From Halovivax ruber XH-70 (GTDB lineage: Archaea > Halobacteriota > Halobacteria > Halobacteriales > Natrialbaceae): 64,000 bases of DNA. The stretch spans positions 868,001 to 932,000 of the forward strand of contig NC_019964.1 of assembly GCF_000328525.1 (NCBI RefSeq), given 5' to 3'. A program made the position numbers and the translations under genes. The notes under the pieces were generated by a model. The model saw only the letters and a list, made by a program, of their open reading frames with translations. It did no database searches and was not told the origin of the DNA. Shown one piece after another: positions 36,612-44,825 of this stretch; the first letter of the stretch is position 1, and every line of letters starts with the position of its first letter.

Positions 36612-36616
36612 TTAAG
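36612..36616 (+). promoter_or_regulatory. Likely TATA box of SRP RNA gene
   Basis: TTAAG within GGTCCTTAAGTCGG, centred about 26 nt before the proposed RNA start at 36639. Confidence 0.35.
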
Positions 36617-36638
36617 TCGGACCTGCCTAGTAGCACCC

Positions 36639-36948
36639 GGACTAGGTCGGGCAGTTAGGCCCTGCTCGCCACCCGCGATATGGCCTTTAGCGGGGACCGA
36701 ACACCGCGGGCGTCCGGTCTGCCCGACCGGGGCCCCGGGAGCCAACGTGGAAGCCTCGTCCGTCGGGGACAGCGGTCCGCGATGATCGTCCGCAGGGACG
36801 TCCCATCGCGGTTAGCCGGCGACAGCCCATCAGGCGCGGAAGCGAGCAGTGGACCGTCGGACACCTGTCGCTCGTCGGGTTGCGGGGTGGAGGAGGCAAC
36901 CGGGATTCCCCCGGCCGGAACGCCGGGCAAGCGTGGCCGTCCACTTCC
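36639..36948 (+). ncRNA. ffs: Archaeal 7S / SRP RNA
   Basis: About 310 nt, the size of haloarchaeal SRP RNA. GGTCGGGCAG (36646-36655) pairs perfectly with CTGCCCGACC (36719-36728), closing the Alu-domain helices. The SRP54-binding region of helix 8 is recognisable as CAGGCGCGGAAGCGAGCAG (about 36829-36848), with the opposite strand further on. The proposed ends GGA/TCC can pair as helix 1. A T-run (ATTTTAC) just after the 3' end may terminate transcription. The RNA scaffolds SRP19/SRP54 for co-translational targeting. Ends are approximate. Confidence 0.85.
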
Positions 36949-36963
36949 GAAATTTTACACTGC

Positions 36964-36991
36964 GGAGCAGCGGCGCTGTGCGCCGCGCTCC
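36964..36991. repeat. 12-bp hairpin with bulged A
   Basis: GGAGC, a bulged A, GCGGCGC, loop TGT, then GCGCCGC and GCTCC: a 12-bp stem directly downstream of the SRP RNA. It could form a terminator or processing signal. Confidence 0.6.
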
Positions 36992-37004
36992 TCGGCAAAA
37001 TCTT

Positions 37005-37029
37005 CAAAAGAGCGCAAAGCGCTCTTTTG
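37005..37029. terminator. Perfect 11-bp hairpin ending in T-run
   Basis: CAAAAGAGCGC (37005-37015), loop AAA, GCGCTCTTTTG (37019-37029). The stem ends in TTTT on the plus strand and, by symmetry, also on the minus strand, so it could end transcripts from both sides. Bacterial-type hairpin terminators are not the rule in archaea, so the function is inferred only from shape. Confidence 0.4.
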
Positions 37030-37035
37030 GACCTC

Positions 37036-37054
37036 GCGGGATCTTCGATCCCGC
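37036..37054. repeat. 8-bp hairpin with TTC loop
   Basis: GCGGGATC, loop TTC, GATCCCGC. The same loop occurs in the hairpin at 37090-37108. Confidence 0.6.
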
Positions 37055-37089
37055 TCAGTTTCGATAAAAAGCACTCCTCCCTTCCCTCC

Positions 37090-37108
37090 AGCGACGCTTC
37101 GCGTCGCT
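37090..37108. repeat. 8-bp hairpin with TTC loop
   Basis: AGCGACGC, loop TTC, GCGTCGCT; second member of the TTC-loop pair downstream of the SRP RNA. Confidence 0.6.
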
Positions 37109-37367
37109 TCCGGGTCGGTCGTCGGCCCGCTCGCTCGGGCACACGGCGCCCTCGCTAGCGGTGATGATCCCTTCGAGAGGCCTGCCCTTCCCCGTCGTTG
37201 CGCGGATCGCTGGCGCGATCACGCGCTCCGGGCCACCGACGCCCTCGCAGGAACGTACGGATGAAAAAAACCTGAACGGTCGGTCCGTCGCGTCGTCAGC
37301 TATCGCCGTGGCCGCAACAGGGTCTGGGTGTGCTTTTTCCGTCGCCGGACCCGTGTAACGTGCGCTC

Positions 37368-37616
37368 CTATCGGTACAACACGGCCGTGTGGCCGCGCGT
37401 ATCGTGAATCTTTGCGTTGACCTCCTCGGCCAGATCAGTCGCGAGTGCTTCGGTGTCGGTTCCCCCGCGAGCGGCGCGCAAGAACTTCACTTTCACGAGG
37501 TCGTTATCTGCCAGCTGGTCGTTCAGTTCGTCGACGACTGATTCGATGCCGTGCTTGCCGACCCAGACGGTCACGTCGAGATCGTGTGCGCGCGACGTCC
37601 GCTCTGTTTCGTCCAT
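37368..37616 (-). CDS. YhbY/CRM-domain RNA-binding protein
   Basis: An 82-residue single CRM domain. The motif VWVGKHGIESVVDELND corresponds to the family's conserved GKxG loop, and VKVKFLRAA follows. In bacteria YhbY associates with pre-50S subunits; archaeal copies are often encoded next to RNase P protein 4, as here (74 nt downstream). ATG 37616 is used; the frame upstream to 37721 is not conserved-looking. Confidence 0.82.
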   Translation of the reverse strand: MDETERTSRAHDLDVTVWVGKHGIESVVDELNDQLADNDLVKVKFLRAARGGTDTEALATDLAEEVNAKIHDTRGHTAVLYR

Positions 37617-37689
37617 GAGCGGACGAACGGTCGGCCGGGGTTTGAATGGCCCGTCTCGCGACGGCGCGGATGTCTGGCGTCGTGTGTCG

Positions 37690-37986
37690 TCACTCGTACG
37701 GATATCTGGCCTGTTCGCCACAGTCGCAGGTGACGACGACGTGGCCGTCTCGGAGCCGGACGCGGGCGTTGGCGCCCGGTCGGAGGTAGGCGTCGCAAGC
37801 GTCGCAGGTAAACCGTGTGAACGATCGTGGCAGCGCGAGCCGGTTGCGCTCTGCGATCCGCCTCGCCAGCCGGACGTACGAGCGGGCCCGATCGTCGTTC
37901 CCTTCGGCTGCGGCCGCGGCTGCGAGTGCTTCGAGCCGCTCTACGCGTTCCGCAGCGATACTCACACGTACATCGCGACGGGCCAC
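37690..37986 (-). CDS. rnp4: Ribonuclease P protein component 4 (Rpr2/Rpp21)
   Basis: A 98-residue protein. The helical N-terminal half reads IAAERVERLEALAAAAAAEG and RARSYVRLARRIAERNRLALP; the zinc ribbon follows with CDACDAYLRPGANARVR and TCDCGEQARYPY. It is a protein subunit of the RNase P ribozyme maturing tRNA 5' ends. The ORF runs far upstream, but domain length points to GTG 37986 (or GTG 37965). The second metal-binding pair is C-x-C. Upstream partner of the YhbY gene in a two-gene unit. Confidence 0.82.
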   Translation of the reverse strand: MARRDVRVSIAAERVERLEALAAAAAAEGNDDRARSYVRLARRIAERNRLALPRSFTRFTCDACDAYLRPGANARVRLRDGHVVVTCDCGEQARYPYE

Positions 37987-38320
37987 GTAAATCGGTGTTT
38001 CGTTCTCCGGGATCCGTGCCGACCCCGCTAGACTGGGGCTGCAAGTCGAACCACAAGACTGGTAGGGACGACACGAGTACGGGGATGATAGTATGCAGTT
38101 CGGTCGCCATCGCCAACGTCTCTCCCCGCGCACACCTCGGCCTGTAGCCGGTCGCAGGCGGCGACCGACCAACGCGTTCGGTCGCATCTCTCCGTGTGAG
38201 CGAATCGGAGCGAGCCACTCCTGGGTGAGCGGCCCACATGGCCGTTCCGGGTGGGTTACCCGACTGAATGGGCGCTCACGGGCCGCAAAATGGCAGTCGT
38301 TCACATGGCAGCTTGTCTGT
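37987..38320. other. Divergent spacer, no gene recognised
   Basis: Between minus-strand rnp4 and the plus-strand substrate-binding protein gene. The long minus-strand frame here is the open extension of rnp4. Beyond the promoter element at 38321, I see no supported feature. Confidence 0.4.
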
Positions 38321-38336
38321 CGTAATGTAGTTATAG
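38321..38336 (+). promoter_or_regulatory. Promoter element shared with second SBP gene, copy 1
   Basis: CGTAATGTAGTTATAG ends 29 nt before ATG 38366. It matches the element before the paralogous gene (41078-41093) at 13 of 16 positions and the same distance from the start. The TTATAG part can serve as TATA box. Confidence 0.55.
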
Positions 38337-38365
38337 GCCGAGAGACACAACCGAGGTAAGACAGC

Positions 38366-40108
38366 ATGACCGGAACCGGACCGCGCTCGAGCGGTCGACA
38401 CTCCCGTCGGACGTTTCTCGCAACCGTCGGGACTGGTGTCACCCTTTCGACCAGCGGTTGCACCGAACTGTTCACCGAGGTCTCGTCGTGGGGCGATCAA
38501 CTTTCGGTGACGATTACGACGGTTCCGGACGACGACGATCGACAGAGCAACGGGATCTTCAAACACCTCGAATCGTCGCTTCGGGCGGCCGGTATCGACG
38601 TCACACCGGAGCTCAGGACGACTGCCCAGTTCGAGAAGAAGGTCCTGATAGACCAAGATTTCGACATTTTTGTCGGTCGGTATCCCGGAACACCACGGCC
38701 CGACGGGCTGTACGAACTCCTCCACTCGACGTTCGCCTACGAGCCCGGGTGGCAGAACCCCTACGGGATGACGGACATCGATCTCGACGACCGGCTCGAA
38801 CGGCTCCGTCACGCGACCGGAACCGACCGATCCGCCGCGATCGAGTCCGTCTTCGATAGCTTCCTCGATACGAAGCCGTTCGTCCCGATCTGTGCCCCCT
38901 CGATCTACTACGCCGTCAACGACCAGCAGTTCACCGGGTGGGACCGCCAGTCGTTTCGGACCCGACTCGGCTACGTCGACCTCGATCCGGCCGCCGCCGT
39001 CGACCAGTTCGACGGCCTCGTCACGGATGCCCGTCCGATGCAGAACCTGAACCCCCTCGCCACTCACTACCGCCACACGGGTGCCATTACCTCGCTCCTG
39101 TACGACTCGCTGGCAACCCGGTCGGGTGCCGGATTGTCTCCCTGGATGGCCCACGACTGGGAGTGGCGAGACGGACGCCTCACAGCGACGATGCGGCCCG
39201 ACCTGACGAGTCACGACGAGGAACCGGTCACTGCCGAAGACGTCGCGTTCACGTTCGAGTTCCTCGCCGACCTCTCGCTCGGGCGAGCGGACTCCCCGAT
39301 CCCGGCGCCTCGGTTTCGCCGGGAGACGTCGGCAGTCACCTCGGCGACGGCAACCGACGACGAGACGGTCGAATTTACCGTCGACGCCTCCCGAGAGGTG
39401 GCGACGTCCGTCCTCACCGTTCCGATCCTTCCGGAGCACGTCTGGCGTCCGATCGTCGACGAACTCGACGAGGAGACGGCCTCGACGGCCACCTGGCTCC
39501 GTGAGGAACTCATGAACGAGGAGATTAGCCGCGTCGGCAGCGGTCCGTACCGGTTCGGGAGCTGGGTACAGGGCGACCTGCTCACGCTCGATCGATTCGA
39601 CGGGCACTTCTCGGTGGAGGATCCGGACCTTCCGGGCGTTCCGGTCGAGTCGCTCGTCCTTCGAAACGCCTCCAACGGGTCGGTCGCGATCGAGATGGTC
39701 GACGCCGGTGACGCCTCGGCTCTCGTTACACCGATCGAAGCCGACGTCATCGGCGAGACCCAGGAGATGGAGACGGCCGCCCGAATCCACGATCCGGGAT
39801 GGGCGTATTACCAGATCGGGTTCAACACCCAGAAACACCCGTTCAGCAACCACCGATTCCGCCGGGCCGTCGCCTCCCTGATCGATCGCCAGTGGCTCGC
39901 GGAGACCGTCTTCCACGGCCACGCACAACCACTCTCGGTCCCAAAAGTCGACTCGTCGGCGATGGATGACTACGCGTGGACGGGTGCCGATCCGGAGACG
40001 CCGTTCGTCGGCACAGACGGTGAGATCGACGTCGAGGCCGCCCGGGACCTGTTCCGGAAGGCGAGTTTCGAGTACAACGACTCGGGCGAACTGGTGGTGG
40101 ACGACTGA
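38366..40108 (+). CDS. Circularly permuted SBP_bac_5-like Tat lipoprotein
   Basis: A 580-residue protein. A Tat signal (SRRTFLATVG) ends in a lipobox Cys 32 (STSGC). Residues about 45-205 look like the C-terminal portion of an oligopeptide-binding protein: LRAAGIDV (72-79), DFDIFVGRYPGTPRPDGLYELLHS (98-121), GWQNPYG (128-134), PFVPICAP. Residues about 217-580 look like its N-terminal portion: NLNPLATHYR (228-236), LSPWMAHDWEWRDGRLTATMRP, PVTAEDVAFTFEFL (287-300), GSGPYRFGSW, NHRFRRAVASLIDR, and the chain ends at FEYNDSGELVV, where normal family members continue into the first-named region. This is a circular permutation by motif order. The stop overlaps the next ATG by one base. Confidence 0.8.
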   Translation: MTGTGPRSSGRHSRRTFLATVGTGVTLSTSGCTELFTEVSSWGDQLSVTITTVPDDDDRQSNGIFKHLESSLRAAGIDVTPELRTTAQFEKKVLIDQDFDIFVGRYPGTPRPDGLYELLHSTFAYEPGWQNPYGMTDIDLDDRLERLRHATGTDRSAAIESVFDSFLDTKPFVPICAPSIYYAVNDQQFTGWDRQSFRTRLGYVDLDPAAAVDQFDGLVTDARPMQNLNPLATHYRHTGAITSLLYDSLATRSGAGLSPWMAHDWEWRDGRLTATMRPDLTSHDEEPVTAEDVAFTFEFLADLSLGRADSPIPAPRFRRETSAVTSATATDDETVEFTVDASREVATSVLTVPILPEHVWRPIVDELDEETASTATWLREELMNEEISRVGSGPYRFGSWVQGDLLTLDRFDGHFSVEDPDLPGVPVESLVLRNASNGSVAIEMVDAGDASALVTPIEADVIGETQEMETAARIHDPGWAYYQIGFNTQKHPFSNHRFRRAVASLIDRQWLAETVFHGHAQPLSVPKVDSSAMDDYAWTGADPETPFVGTDGEIDVEAARDLFRKASFEYNDSGELVVDD

Positions 40109-40995
40109 TGCTCGTCGGCCTCCTCAGCCGGGCGACCGTCATCGTGGCGCTCTTGCTCGTGATCGCGATCTGGCAGGTTATCGGGTTCGATACGCTCTTC
40201 CGGGCGCTTCGCAACTGGCGACCGCGTGTCCGTGCTGCGTTGCCCGTGACGCTCGCGCTCGTCCCCGTGTTGATCGTGAACAAACTCGCCAGACAGGACC
40301 TCGTCACCATTTCACAGGAGTACGGCTTCCGGGTCGGCGACCTCTTCTGGGTCATCGAGGGCGAGTTTATCCTCCTCTTCGAGTCGGTCGCTTCGACACC
40401 ACTCACGCAGTACTTCTCGTTCATCTACATCTACGGATACGCGTTCTTGCTGATCTTCCCGGTCGTGATGTACTTCACGCTGCGGGACTCGACGAGATTG
40501 CGGCGTCTGCTCGGTGCGTACGCGCTCAACTATACCATCGGCGTCACGCTGTACGTACTGTTTCACGCCTTCGGCCCACGACAGTACTTCGGGAGCGACG
40601 TCGAGACGATGCTCTATACGTTCGAACCCTCCTATCAACTGCTCACCAGAGAGATCAACCACTACACGAACGTGTTTCCGTCGCTTCACACGTCGCTCTC
40701 TGCGACCGTCATGATCTTCGCGATCAGGTCCAGATCGCAGTTCCCTGCGTGGACACCGACGGCAAGTGTTCTGGCCGTAAGCGTCTGGCTCTCGACGATG
40801 TATCTGGGCATTCACTGGGCGATCGACGTCCTGGGGGGACTGCTCCTGGCGGGGACGTGTGTGTGGCTCTCGTGTCGCTTGATCGGCCGATACGACGTCG
40901 ACAGCCACCTCCAGCCCGCCTACGATCGACTGGCTGCGGTCGTCGATCGGGTCAAGACGACCGGCGACAGTGCGGACGAACGAGGGCACCGGTAA
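40108..40995 (+). CDS. PAP2/Aur1-like membrane phosphatase
   Basis: A 295-residue protein with six or so membrane helices. The PAP2 active-site motifs are present in the Aur1-like form: NVFPSLHTSLSATVM (His as acid/base in motif 2) and STMYLGIHWAIDVLGG (nucleophilic His and Asp, motif 3). Related proteins dephosphorylate lipid phosphates or transfer inositol phosphate onto ceramide. The ATG overlaps the last base of the preceding gene's stop, so it is translationally coupled to the first binding protein. The substrate is unknown; an isoprenoid or phospholipid phosphate at the membrane is plausible. Confidence 0.82.
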   Translation: MLVGLLSRATVIVALLLVIAIWQVIGFDTLFRALRNWRPRVRAALPVTLALVPVLIVNKLARQDLVTISQEYGFRVGDLFWVIEGEFILLFESVASTPLTQYFSFIYIYGYAFLLIFPVVMYFTLRDSTRLRRLLGAYALNYTIGVTLYVLFHAFGPRQYFGSDVETMLYTFEPSYQLLTREINHYTNVFPSLHTSLSATVMIFAIRSRSQFPAWTPTASVLAVSVWLSTMYLGIHWAIDVLGGLLLAGTCVWLSCRLIGRYDVDSHLQPAYDRLAAVVDRVKTTGDSADERGHR

Positions 40996-41077
40996 CGCAT
41001 CGAGCAGTGAAGAGACGTCCGCCCAGCCTGCACCAGTCCACTCGCTGTTGGGGGATTGCCCGCACGTCGTGCTCGGG

Positions 41078-41093
41078 CGTAATACTGTTATAG
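41078..41093 (+). promoter_or_regulatory. Promoter element shared with first SBP gene, copy 2
   Basis: CGTAATACTGTTATAG ends 28 nt before ATG 41122, matching the copy at 38321-38336 at 13 of 16 positions with nearly equal spacing. It implies that the second binding protein has its own promoter, co-regulated with the first. Confidence 0.55.
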
Positions 41094-41121
41094 TCAGCCC
41101 GTCGAACGGTGAACGAACTGA

Positions 41122-42861
41122 ATGGATTCGACTACCCGCGAGTCTCCCCTCTCTCGGCGAACGGTGCTCGGGACGGCGACGGCTGGTGCCGTTCTCGGCC
41201 TCTCCGGCTGTCTGCGCGGAATCAGGAACCTCTTTCGCGACGAACCGGCCGACGGGTTCTCGCTCTCAGTCGCGAGTGTCAGCCCCGCCGACGATCCCCA
41301 GGCTGCCGCCGTGGCGGACCGGCTCGAGTCGGCACTCGAGACCGCCGGGATCGACGTCGAGCGAGAAACACTTCCCCAATCGCGCTTTCTCCGCCGGATT
41401 CTGATCGATCACGAGTTCGATCTCTTCGTCGATCGAACGCCGCGACTTGCCGATCCGTCGGCGCTGTACGGACTGTTGCACACCCGGTTCGACGCGGAGT
41501 GGGGCTGGCAGAATCCCTACGGCTACTCGAACGTGACGATCGATTCGGCCCTCGACCGGCAGCGAGGCCGAACGGGAGCCGCCCGCGACCGGGCCGTCGA
41601 GCAGACACTCGAATCGTTCGCCAACGACCAGCCGTTTACCCCGCTGTGTCGGCCGACCGCGAAACACGTCTGGAACGGCGATCGATTCGTCGGCTTCGAC
41701 CGCCATCCACTCTCCGAACGATACGCGTTCGTGGACATCGAGTCGATCGCCCCCGACGGGACGCTTCGGGCCGTCGTGACCGACGAGCGCGTGACGCGTC
41801 ACTTCAATCCGCTCGGAATCGGGGGTCGCCACTCGTGTTCGCCGATCGACGACCTCCTCTACGACTCGCTCGCGACGACCGTCGACGGCGACGTGCACCC
41901 GTGGCTGGCCGACTCCTGGGCGTGGGAGGACGGCACCGCGACGCTGACACTCCGCGAGACGTCGTGGCACGACGGTGAGCCGGTCTCCGCCGAGGATGTC
42001 GTGTTTACGTACGACTTTCTGGCGGACACGTCGATGGATTCCGCCGAGGCGCCGATTCCCGCACCACTCTACCGTGGCCTGGCGACGGCGATTGCGGACG
42101 TCACCCGTCTCGACGACCACCGGGTTCGGATCACGGCCGAAGCCGGGAGGGCCGCCGCAGAACAGGCGTTCACGATCCCGATCTTGCCAGCCCACATCTG
42201 GCGGGACCGGACCGAGTCGGCCGAGTTCGTCGACGTGGAGACGCCCAGTGGTGCGACGGTCGCCGTCGTCACGGATAACGTTCCGCCGATCGGGAGCGGA
42301 CTCTTCACGTTCGACGACCGGGAGGAAGGCGAGCGCCTCACCCTCTCTCGAAACGGTGACCACTTTACGACGACCGCCGATCTTCCGGAGACGCCGATCA
42401 CCACGCTCGAAGTGACCGTTACGGAAGACACCGAGGCGGCGGTCGCGGCGATCGAAGACAGTGAGGCCGACCTGACGCTGTCGGCACTCGATCCCGAGAC
42501 GGCGAGTTCGTACACCGCGGCGCCACCCCTGGTCACGCACGAACGCCCCAGCCAGTCGCTTTACTACATCGGATACAACGTCCGCAACGCCCCGTTGTTG
42601 AACCCGAACTTCCGCCGGACGATCGCCAGTCTCCTCGACAAGGCATCGATCGCCGAGTCGATTTTCGCCGGTGCGGCCACGCCGGTGGCCTCGCCGCTCG
42701 GCAATCCATGGCAACCTGCCTCGCTCGAGTGGGACGGGGCCGACCCGGTGACGCCGTTCCTCGGCGAAGACGGCGAACTCGATGTGGACGCCGTACGCAG
42801 CGAGTTCAGGTCGATCGGCCACCGGTACGACGACGACGGAAACCTGCTCGTCCGCTCGTAG
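41122..42861 (+). CDS. Circularly permuted SBP_bac_5-like Tat lipoprotein (paralog)
   Basis: A 579-residue paralog of the protein at 38366, colinear almost residue for residue. Tat signal SRRTVLGTAT and lipobox Cys 30 (GLSGC). The permuted C-terminal-type segment comes first: LETAGIDV (72-79), EFDLFVDRTPRLADPSALYGLLH (98-120), GWQNPYGYSN (128-137), PFTPLCRP. Then the N-terminal-type segment: HFNPLGIGGR, VHPWLADSWAWEDG (258-271), WHDGEPVSAEDVVFTYDFL (282-300), IGSGLFTF, NPNFRRTIASLLDK, ending in HRYDDDGNLLV. It should bind a peptide-like or other ligand at the outer face. No permease or ATPase gene is adjacent. Confidence 0.8.
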   Translation: MDSTTRESPLSRRTVLGTATAGAVLGLSGCLRGIRNLFRDEPADGFSLSVASVSPADDPQAAAVADRLESALETAGIDVERETLPQSRFLRRILIDHEFDLFVDRTPRLADPSALYGLLHTRFDAEWGWQNPYGYSNVTIDSALDRQRGRTGAARDRAVEQTLESFANDQPFTPLCRPTAKHVWNGDRFVGFDRHPLSERYAFVDIESIAPDGTLRAVVTDERVTRHFNPLGIGGRHSCSPIDDLLYDSLATTVDGDVHPWLADSWAWEDGTATLTLRETSWHDGEPVSAEDVVFTYDFLADTSMDSAEAPIPAPLYRGLATAIADVTRLDDHRVRITAEAGRAAAEQAFTIPILPAHIWRDRTESAEFVDVETPSGATVAVVTDNVPPIGSGLFTFDDREEGERLTLSRNGDHFTTTADLPETPITTLEVTVTEDTEAAVAAIEDSEADLTLSALDPETASSYTAAPPLVTHERPSQSLYYIGYNVRNAPLLNPNFRRTIASLLDKASIAESIFAGAATPVASPLGNPWQPASLEWDGADPVTPFLGEDGELDVDAVRSEFRSIGHRYDDDGNLLVRS

Positions 42862-43057
42862 CCATTGTGGCGGCTAGAATCCGTCAGTTACCGGTTTTCG
42901 ATCGTCGCGAGAACGTGCTTGGAGCCGATCAGTACACGGCATCGGTCCCACACGTCGTTCGACGACGAGAGTACACAGCAGTCGCTCACTCGTCGTTCGA
43001 CGGCGAGCACTGGCGATTCAGGATCGACTGGAAAATCTCGAAACGGCAGCGAGCGCG

Positions 43058-43417
43058 TCAGTCGTCTTCGAGGGCGTCAGCGATCCGCTGGAGCTGTCGC
43101 GTCGCGTCGCGAACCTCGTCGCGGAGCTGGCGGACTTCGCGGGTGAGTTCCTCGTTGCCGGCCTCGCCGCCTGGGCCACCGCCGCCCGGGCCGCCTCCCA
43201 TCATGCCGCCCATCATCTGTGCGAAGGGATTGCCACCACCCATGCCACCGCCGCCCATTCCGCCACCGCCGCCGAACGGACTCTCGGGGGCGTCGTCGCC
43301 GCCTTCCTGTTCGCGCTTCTCTCGGATCTCCTCGACGCGCTCGCGGAACGACTTTTCTTCGCCGTCGTCCTCGCCCGTTCCCTCGTCCGTCGCATCCTCG
43401 GTAGGATCGTCCGACAT
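43058..43417 (-). CDS. Gly/Met-rich haloarchaeal protein with C-terminal helix
   Basis: A 119-residue protein. Acidic N-terminus with a short basic helix (FRERVEEIREKREQ), a central low-complexity region (GGGGGMGGGGMGGGNPFAQMM), and a C-terminal coiled coil (LTREVRQLRDEVRDATRQLQRIADAL). No enzyme motif. It is probably a small assembly or adaptor protein; function unknown. ATG 43417 is used; longer frames upstream are noise. Confidence 0.65.
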   Translation of the reverse strand: MSDDPTEDATDEGTGEDDGEEKSFRERVEEIREKREQEGGDDAPESPFGGGGGMGGGGMGGGNPFAQMMGGMMGGGPGGGGPGGEAGNEELTREVRQLRDEVRDATRQLQRIADALEDD

Positions 43418-43490
43418 GCCCGCGAATTCACCTGCGGGTCGGAAAAACGTTGTCATGGCTATGGAGTGGGTCGGTGGACGCGGGTCGAAC

Positions 43491-44255
43491 TCAGTCACCG
43501 GCAAAGGCGCCGAGTGACGACTGTCGGTCGGCCGTCGCATCGTCCGCGTCGAGTTCGTGTCCGACCAGTTCCCGGAGGTCGACCGCGTAGGTCGTTCCAC
43601 GCCGTTCGAGGACGAGCAGGCGCCCCTTCAGGCCGACGACGGTACCCGTTCCCACGAGTTCGGTGACCGGCCGTGTCGCAAGCGAGAGGCCGTAGTCGAA
43701 CGAGAAGCGCTCGATCGGGTCGAACGTCGCGAGCACGGATTCCCAGGCGTCGTCGTCGACGTCGGCGGCGAGTCCTTCGATCTTGCGCTCGATCCGGACC
43801 CGGTCGGTGAGATCGGTCGCGATCTCGGCCTCGAGCTCCCGGGCGATCCGGCCGTTGGTGACCGTGTGGATGTGGGCTGCCCGATCTGCGCCCTGTTCTC
43901 TGAGACGGGTTTCGAGCCGTTCCAGCTGGGTGACGCCGACCTTGAACGTGGTCGGTGCGAACGCGGCGAGATAGACGGCGTGGTCCGTGTAACAGTCCAT
44001 CTCGTCTTTGAGACAGGTCCCGGTGCAGCGCGCACAGACCCACGTCGACGTGTGCGCGTCGCAGTACGGCGCCGCGTCGCGATCGCACGGGACGTGTTCG
44101 CCGGTTTCGTAATCGATGGCCCCCGCGCAGTGGCGATCCCCGAGCCCGAACGCGATGGTCTCGTCGCGGCTGAGCGGTGTGAGAGAGAGGTCGCCGTCGT
44201 CACTCACCAACAGCGAAGATCCTCGTCCCGACCGCTCGTAGCCGACGATCTGCAC
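43491..44255 (-). CDS. DUF2797 protein with Cys/His cluster
   Basis: A 254-residue protein. The N-terminal part has HCAGAIDYETGEHVPC, YCDAH, VCARCTGTC and CYTDHAVYLAAF, a likely multi-Cys zinc-binding region; the middle has FKVGVTQLERLETRLREQGA, resembling a GIY-YIG-like layout, with downstream beta-rich domain. The DUF2797 family is common in haloarchaea and uncharacterised. The GTG at 44255 (VQIVGYE) is preferred; an open frame continues to 44411. Confidence 0.72.
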   Translation of the reverse strand: MQIVGYERSGRGSSLLVSDDGDLSLTPLSRDETIAFGLGDRHCAGAIDYETGEHVPCDRDAAPYCDAHTSTWVCARCTGTCLKDEMDCYTDHAVYLAAFAPTTFKVGVTQLERLETRLREQGADRAAHIHTVTNGRIARELEAEIATDLTDRVRIERKIEGLAADVDDDAWESVLATFDPIERFSFDYGLSLATRPVTELVGTGTVVGLKGRLLVLERRGTTYAVDLRELVGHELDADDATADRQSSLGAFAGD

Positions 44256-44492
44256 ACCATCGACTACGCGATGGCTTCCTATAGGCGTGACGTTACCTCG
44301 GACCCGTCGGTCGATACCCTGCCAGGCCGGTCGTAACTTCGGACCGCCGATCCGTACCCGGACCCGCCGATCACGTGACCCGCCTGTCCCGGCGCTCACC
44401 GTCGCCACCAACTACCGAGTCCGGTCCCGATCGCTGACGGTTCGGCCCCACTGTGGCAAAGATTTACGATCGCTCATCGGAAATCCACCGGT

Positions 44493-44825
44493 ATGTCACT
44501 CGAAGGGACCCTCGACGCGACGTCGGCCGATGGGACCGTCCAGTTCACACTCTCCGTCGAAAACACGGGCGACGATCCCGTCACGGCACAGTTTAGTAAC
44601 GGGTGCCGGGCAGATGTGGCCGTCGTGGACGACGGGACGGAGATCTGGCGCTACACCGACGGGCGAATGTTCACACAGGTGCTCGGCAGCGAGGAGTTCG
44701 ACCCGGGCGAGACCCGAACGTTCGACGTCGAGTGGGACGATCCCACGCCAGGGTCGTACACCGCCGTCGGTGAACTCACGGCGGCAAACTGTTCGTGCGA
44801 GGCGGAGACGACGCTCTCGATCTGA
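44493..44825 (+). CDS. BsuPI-like protease-inhibitor domain protein
   Basis: A 110-residue beta-sandwich protein. VQFTLSVENTGDDPVTAQFSNGCRADVAVVDDG and FDPGETRTFDVEWDD are typical of the intracellular proteinase inhibitor BsuPI fold. No signal peptide. A TATA-like GATTTACGA 28 nt upstream of ATG supports a leaderless start. Whether it inhibits a protease here is untested. Confidence 0.75.
   Translation: MSLEGTLDATSADGTVQFTLSVENTGDDPVTAQFSNGCRADVAVVDDGTEIWRYTDGRMFTQVLGSEEFDPGETRTFDVEWDDPTPGSYTAVGELTAANCSCEAETTLSI

Larger units (their letters stand above)
36949..37367. other. Hairpin-rich spacer after SRP RNA
   Basis: A 419-nt stretch without a convincing gene. Its first 160 nt contain four strong inverted repeats (annotated separately). 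The rest is GC-rich with weaker palindromes (GGATCGCTGGCGCGATC-like near 37205) and ends in a CTGAACGGTC/poly-A segment near 37264-37270. Confidence 0.6.

Noticed and set aside
36949-37367. Possible CRISPR-like repeat array after SRP RNA
   Set aside because: The repeats are different hairpins, not identical direct repeats with equal spacers.
38276-39928. 550-codon minus-strand frame opposite the first SBP gene
   Set aside because: No domain or start signal. The plus strand has a Tat signal, lipobox and SBP motifs.
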